Shown one piece after another: positions 60,201 to 64,000 of a stretch of 64,000 bases of DNA. A program made the translations under genes and the position numbers. Under the pieces are notes generated by a model that saw nothing but the letters and a program-made list of their open reading frames with translations, was not told the origin of the DNA and did no database searches. Where the stretch lies: the NCBI GenBank assembly GCA_963669155.1, contig OZ022576.1, forward strand, positions 37,665,807-37,729,806, given 5' to 3'. Every line of letters starts with the position of its first letter. The stretch's first letter is position 1. The stretch is from Arbacia lixula (taxonomy: Eukaryota > Echinodermata > Echinoidea > Arbacioida > Arbaciidae).

Positions 60201-62751
60201 ACCTGTTTATAGTGGCCACCCAAGGGAAACAAAAATTGTGGCTTTTATCGACAGGTGGCTGCTATAGACAGGTTCTTTAACACATGATCTCTCTCCGGGG
60301 GAATTATTTTAGTGGCCACTATAGACAGGTTCGCTGTTATAGACAAGTGGCCGCTAAGACAGGTTTGACTGTACATGTATTTAATTTATATTGCTTGTGT
60401 ATACTTCAGTTGAAGGCTAGGATTTCTGTAATAATTAAGTTTGTATGAAATCAAAATATAGATTACTCATAAAAAGAAGGTGTGTGTGTATGGGGGATTA
60501 GGGAGTGTGCAAGGAATGTACTGAATAATGACAATTTGACAAAAGGCTCAACACTGGGCCTTGAGGGTGGACCAAGTGGTAGTGGGGGCAGGGGTGGGGT
60601 GTGGGTAGGGGTGCATGGGGTGGGTGTAGGGGTGGGGGGAGGGCATTGCACATGCATAATAAATTGGAATAAGCCTAAAAACCTTGAATACCCTCCAGTG
60701 ATGAGAAAACCAAATGTGCAAGGAACCAAGAAAGAGTGTGTTGCTAGTGATATTATAATACAACTAATAAGTAAAAGAATTGTTGACCAGCACATGCATA
60801 TCCTGCATTGAAGAAATGAATTATCACCCAAACATCTTTCTCCGAAATGCTGCCTAGTAGCAGGGACATGCTAGTAGCAAGAAATGTGTATGGAGGCTCC
60901 CGGTGAATGTACATTGTGCTGAGTGTGGTTTTCCCCAACATGGCATATCAATGGGAATTGAACAAGGGAATCTTGGCATTGTGTTGAGTACCAGTAGTCA
61001 TAGGGGATTGGCCAAATTCTGAGTTCCTTGGCAGTAAAGAAAAGATCTATCCTTCTGAATCAGGCATGCATGAATTCTAAATGTATGGCATCATATGGTC
61101 CATTTCAACCATAAAGATTCAGAAGGCATTATAAAATGAGTATATTTCATGACACAGGAGTGAATGGCAAGTCAGGAAGCAAGTACCTATACATTTCAGA
61201 CCAAACCTGTACTTCTGAATTAAAAAAACAAGTTTGCCAGAGATTGAAAACATGTCGGAAATTCTGCAAACGATGTGGTAGCTGGTACCATGGAGACTTT
61301 AGTTCTATGTTTGATAATTTCTTTTGATTCGTGACCACATGTCACATCCTTTCGTTTGTGATATGGGATACTTTACGTGATGATTTAAAATGTCATGTCA
61401 TCCAGGCTGAAGACAATCAAGAGCTGCAAGAAAAATTCGGAATAAATGTGATTGCAGAACGGCAGAACTGTAATGTGTCACCATGCAAGGCATGTGTTTT
61501 GTGTTTCAAACCCCACTTTGTCCTGTGACCAGTGAGAAGACTATCAGCATGTATGTTGTTGATTAATCTACCCTTCTCCCTCCCTTTCTCTCTCTCTCTC
61601 TCTCTCTCTGTCTCTTCTCTCTCTCTGTCTCTCTCTCTCTCTTCTCTCTCTCTGTCTCTTCTTTTCACTTTTGTTTTGCCTCCCTCTTTCTCAATCTCCT
61701 TTATTTTTGTTTGTTTCTCACCTTTTTCTCTATCTCTGTCACTATCTCTGCTCTCCAAATCTCCCCCTTTCTTTTATTTCCCCTCACTCTATTTATTTGC
61801 CCATCTTTATTTTTTTCACATATATTAACTGTCTTCCATTCCACCCCACCCCTTACTCATATCTGTAGGTGCATCAAAGACTAAAGGACTCCTCTTCAAA
61901 TTCACCAGTTTGAGAGATTTGAATGGACAGTGCTTCAAGTTGAATATCACAACTCGATTAGACACCCTCTCCACATTTGATCCCAGCAACCAACCTTCAG
62001 AAAATGTAAGTCTAGTCTTTTAAAAAATGTCTCAATATGATTGCTCAGTTTAGTTTGATAAGAAATGTATAATACAATATGAAACTTGCGTGAATACACT
62101 GGTTTTCCCCTTTGAATTGAAGTGAAAGATCGCAAACGTCACAGCCAGAGGGCCAAATTGCGTTTAACGTACTGTGATGACATTAGTAAATTGATTGACT
62201 TTCAAGTTACATAAAAACGATCATTACTACACTGTATAGATAAAGGCTGATAGTAAAATACTTGCACAATATCCATGTTAAAGTCACACTTTTAGCCCTT
62301 AGTTTTGAAATAGGAAAACAAATACTGCACTGCACATTCTCTTAATCATGACTGAGGAAAGATAATTGTCATCTTTGTGTTGACTGAGCTTAGGCCGATA
62401 TGCTGCTACAGTCTTGGTGCAAAACCAGAATCACAAACATGTTTTTAATTCATTTAAGTGTAAATTGGCTAAAATACATTGCTGCATAGATATGTTGTAA
62501 GTGTCCATTCTATGGCATGGCCATTTGGCTAACTGCCCACATGTAACAATAACTACAGTATATAGTGCTTTGCTGCATTCTGCCTTGGTTTCTGTCAAAA
62601 ACATATGGCAGTTGCAGGGATGCCCTAAGCACTTCATCATTCTGAAGGCTGTTTGGAAGCCGCATGTTTCAGTTCACCACAAATTCAAAATATGGCGTGA
62701 GGGCTACCGGTACCCTCACCTGAGATTGCCACAGCACGTGACTGTGAGAAT

Positions 62752-62793
<42 letters not shown>

Positions 62794-62941
62794 ACATCTG
62801 ACCTTCTCTTTGTTGTCATTCACCTTTCACTGCAAATCTCCCCCTCTTTGTTTCTTCTTCAATATACACCAGCCAGAAACTGGGAAAAGTGCCCTCCGAG
62901 TAATTCCCAAGCTGAGATGTCAAGAAGAAGATTATGATTAG
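54088..62941 (+). CDS. Gene B: secreted IL-17R D1-only paralogue (5 exons, 184 aa)
   Basis: Join: 54088-54237, 57409-57457, 59780-59929, 61869-62005, 62873-62941; 555 nt including TAG. All borders are GT-AG and in phase. A signal peptide (hydrophobic 13-27, likely cleavage near VRS at 30-32) is followed by a Cys-rich N-terminus, the strand TCLNITFEIN, GLLFKFTSLRD, QCFKLNI, and a final SALRVIPKLRC. This is the IL-17R D1 layout. Exon number, order and phases (0, 0-1, 1-1, 1-0, 0) equal those of the first five exons of gene A, which argues for tandem duplication. The protein ends just after D1, with no D2, membrane helix or SEFIR. It may be a soluble binding or decoy protein, or the short form of a gene that continues outside the window. 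Function is inferred only. Confidence 0.72.
54430..55857 (+). pseudogene. Dead RTE/BovB-type non-LTR retrotransposon, reverse transcriptase part
   Basis: Conceptual translation with frameshifts and stops shows the order of an RTE reverse transcriptase: IPSELSKSIFIA (palm start), KKGVRQGCVLSP, LRYADDTVLIA (YADD catalytic box at 55069-55080), GSWITSDGRCNSGIKRRICI, LPILKYGCEC, then MWFLRRMLK and RGRQR near the end. The 3' end is TGGTCGCCAACGTCACAAGA followed by a GA repeat. Many in-frame stops show it is not active. It lies in intron 1 of gene B in the sense orientation. The endonuclease part is missing. Confidence 0.85.
56033..56248. mobile_element. 216-bp palindromic element in gene B intron 1
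   Basis: Both ends read ACAACAGCTCAAAGGAATTG (right end inverted), and the inner halves (TTTGTCCAGTTCAGCATGAA versus inverted CACGCTGAACTGGACAAA) pair around a centre near 56140. A one-arm relic of the same family is at about 32949-33010. Confidence 0.85.
57281..57336. repeat. Short inverted repeat before gene B exon 2
   Basis: CACTTACACCTACA pairs with TGTAGGTGTAAGTG across about 27 bp. It ends about 75 bp before exon 2. Confidence 0.8.
57409..57457 (+). CDS. Gene B exon 2 (49 nt)
   Basis: Acceptor is tctcttttcag and donor is CTGG|GTAAGA, phase 0 to 1. It encodes DDQHYNIQSTIERDCL plus one base. It is the counterpart of gene A exon 2. Confidence 0.72.
59176..59692. mobile_element. Complete copy of the CRE-bearing MITE family, gene B intron 2
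   Basis: The left end is TTAAAGGGATAGCTGACCCT and the right end is AAAGGGTGAACTATCCATTT. The arms are inverted for about 170 bp each. The right arm carries CACGTG (59538-59543) overlapping TGACGTCA (59542-59549). It ends 88 bp before exon 3 of gene B. Confidence 0.8.
59780..59929 (+). CDS. Gene B exon 3: first half of D1
   Basis: Acceptor is tgaaatgtag and donor is TCCA|GTAAGC, phase 1 to 1, residues 67-117. It starts DTCTTGMAYNVD and ends VTCLNITFEINRS, with an NIT glycosylation site. It is shorter than gene A exon 3 (150 versus 219 nt), with the middle loop reduced. Confidence 0.8.
59985..60082. repeat. TG microsatellite and G run
   Basis: (TG)n of about 70 bp followed by a G run, about 60 bp after exon 3 of gene B. 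Confidence 0.95.
60194..60371. mobile_element. 178-bp pogo-type MITE in gene B intron 3
   Basis: The left end is CAGTGAAACCTGTTTATAGT and the right end is CAGGTTTGACTG, flanked by TA on both sides. The interior has GACAGGTGGCTGCTATAGAC. It is a short relative of the 22.9-kb element. Confidence 0.8.
61578..61670. repeat. CT microsatellite before gene B exon 4
   Basis: (CT)n with TGTCTC interruptions, about 200 bp upstream of the exon 4 acceptor. Sequence up to the acceptor stays pyrimidine-rich. Confidence 0.95.
61869..62005 (+). CDS. Gene B exon 4: second part of D1
   Basis: Acceptor is atatctgtag and donor is AAAAT|GTAAGT, phase 1 to 0, residues 117-162. The strand GLLFKFTSLRDLNGQCFKLN is the best IL-17R-like stretch of this gene. 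An NIT site follows. Confidence 0.82.
62751..62792. repeat. CT microsatellite before gene B exon 5
   Basis: (CT)n about 80 bp upstream of the exon 5 acceptor. Confidence 0.95.
62873..62941 (+). CDS. Gene B exon 5: end of D1 and stop
   Basis: Acceptor is atacaccag, starts in phase 0 and ends at TAG 62939-62941. It encodes PETGKSALRVIPKLRCQEED, then YD. SALRVIPKL matches YTIDVTPLP of gene A exon 5. A weak donor (CGA|GTAATT, near 62898) could allow splicing onward. No AATAAA or ATTAAA is visible between the stop and 64000, so this exon may not be the only 3' end. Confidence 0.65.
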   Translation, partial: PETGKSALRVIPKLRCQEEDYD

Positions 62942-63097
62942 GGCGCCTCATCACTATTATTGCTATCCAGAGTGTGAATAGAAGAAGTCTTGAGAATGGA
63001 ACTCTTGTGCTGTGTTGATCTGTCATGTGGTGTATATTAAGTGTATTGGATAAATGTTAAGAATATTAGGCAGGAAGAAAGTTAGTTCCTGTTTGCT

Positions 63098-63123
63098 CTC
63101 TCTCTCACACACACACACACACA

Positions 63124-63187
<64 letters not shown>

Positions 63188-63190
63188 TTT
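63098..63190. repeat. CA-CT-CA compound microsatellite
   Basis: (CA)n, (CT)n and (CA)n in series. The flanking sequences TCTTTGTTTCTTCTTxA and CATTTTTCACTGC resemble those around 62810-62860, suggesting a local duplication next to exon 5. Confidence 0.85.
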
Positions 63191-63354
63191 CCAACCCTCT
63201 CTCTTGCCCTCTTGGTCATTCATTTTTCACTGCTTCTGATTCCTATCTCCCCCTCTTTGTTTCTTCTTTAACACATTCTTATATTTCCTTTATGTGAATG
63301 TAATCATAATCAATGATAAAGGGGTAAAAATCCATACCTGCTACATATATTTTT

Positions 63355-63491
63355 ATGAAAGTTGTCAGCACTGTCGGTGCTGACAATTTCAGTGAAATCC
63401 TCGTTTTTTATTGGCTGAGAGGCACTAGCCTCTGACTGTTACTATGGTAAATGTATGAGAAAGACAACTTGTCAGTGCTGACAACTTTCAT
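63355..63491. mobile_element. 137-bp inverted-repeat element after gene B
   Basis: ATGAAAGTTGTCAGCACTG on the left pairs with CAGTGCTGACAACTTTCAT on the right. The left arm also carries its own small hairpin (TTGTCAGCACTGTCGGTGCT followed by GACAA). A run of C follows. Confidence 0.75.
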
Positions 63492-63764
63492 GAAATGCCC
63501 CCCCCCCCCCCAGCTCATAAAGACATTTCTTATCTCTCTTGGGTGGTCTCTATGTACAGGTTTAACTGTATTTTTAAATGATTTACTGTAGCATCCCTAC
63601 ATTTAGGCAATATTTGGAAGAAACAAATATGAAGTGGTAGATATATAATCTAACCTGATGCGGTATTGCATTGATGCTAAATATGAAATACACAACTTGC
63701 TCTTTTACAAGGAGAGTATAATGCAGTTGCCATGCTTTCAACAGAAGACAAGTTGTGAGTATAG

Positions 63765-63960
63765 AGTACTGAAGTGTGACATCATATGGGCATGTTGTCA
63801 AGACATTTGGTTCTAAAGCAAGCAGCAGTGATTATAGAGTAGACTCTCATTGGGATAGCGCCCGGCAGTAGCTCACTAGACAATGTAGGACCAGTGGAAC
63901 TCTCGCTAGAGCATTGTTGTTCAGAACCAGAAACCAGTGTAACAAGACCACTTTGGGCTT
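63765..63960. mobile_element. Copy of the AGTACTGAAGTG element family, 3' end unclear
   Basis: It begins AGTACTGAAGTGTGACATCA and continues through a GACAATGTAGGACCAGTGGA block also seen near 7560-7590 on the other strand. The right end is not obvious before the window stops. Confidence 0.6.
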
Positions 63961-64000
63961 GCTTTGAAGTAGGATTCCAACATGTACATGGCAAGCAGTT

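Noticed and set aside
1-64000. CRISPR arrays, operons or other bacterial systems
   Set aside because: The window is clearly intron-rich animal DNA. The tandem arrays found have no spacer structure.
1-64000. tRNA or rRNA genes
   Set aside because: I looked for cloverleaf-type B-box sequences and rRNA-like blocks and saw none that I could support.

Overview
The window is animal nuclear DNA: long introns, GT-AG splicing, many microsatellites, dense short inverted-repeat transposons and a reverse-transcriptase relic. The repeat style (frequent taggcctat motifs, many small palindromic elements) and the gene content (an interleukin-17-receptor-type ectodomain joined to HYR domains) suggest an echinoderm, most likely a sea urchin. 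I cannot name the species from sequence alone.

Two genes can be supported, both on the + strand. Gene A (coding span 11399-45685) has 15 coding exons that join in perfect phase to 2316 nt (771 residues). Its order is signal peptide, IL-17-receptor-like domain D1, two tandem copies of domain D2, two HYR-type domains, one transmembrane helix and a 139-residue cytoplasmic tail. The SEFIR signalling domain that normally follows the membrane helix in IL-17 receptors is not there. Gene B (coding span 54088-62941) lies about 8.4 kb downstream. It has five exons with the same phase pattern as the first five exons of gene A, but stops after D1, giving a 184-residue predicted secreted protein. The two look like a tandem paralogous pair: a membrane receptor without SEFIR and a short soluble relative. 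A direct functional link (decoy or co-receptor) is inference.

Layout: 1-10.9 kb is upstream DNA with transposon relics and GA/G-rich tracts. 10.9-11.4 kb is the probable promoter of gene A, with ISRE-like, CRE and NF-kappaB-like sites within 70 bp. 11.4-45.7 kb is gene A, with large introns 1 (10.9 kb), 2 (3.9 kb) and 4 (7.7 kb) full of mobile elements, and a compact 3' part (36-45.7 kb) that encodes D2, HYR, membrane helix and tail. 45.7-46.7 kb is its 3' UTR with an 82-86 bp tandem repeat. 46.7-53.4 kb is intergenic repeats. 54.1-62.9 kb is gene B, whose intron 1 holds a dead RTE-type retrotransposon. The last kilobase holds repeats only.

Exon coordinates come from reading splice sites and phase by eye. 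Domain calls come from motif recognition without any database search.
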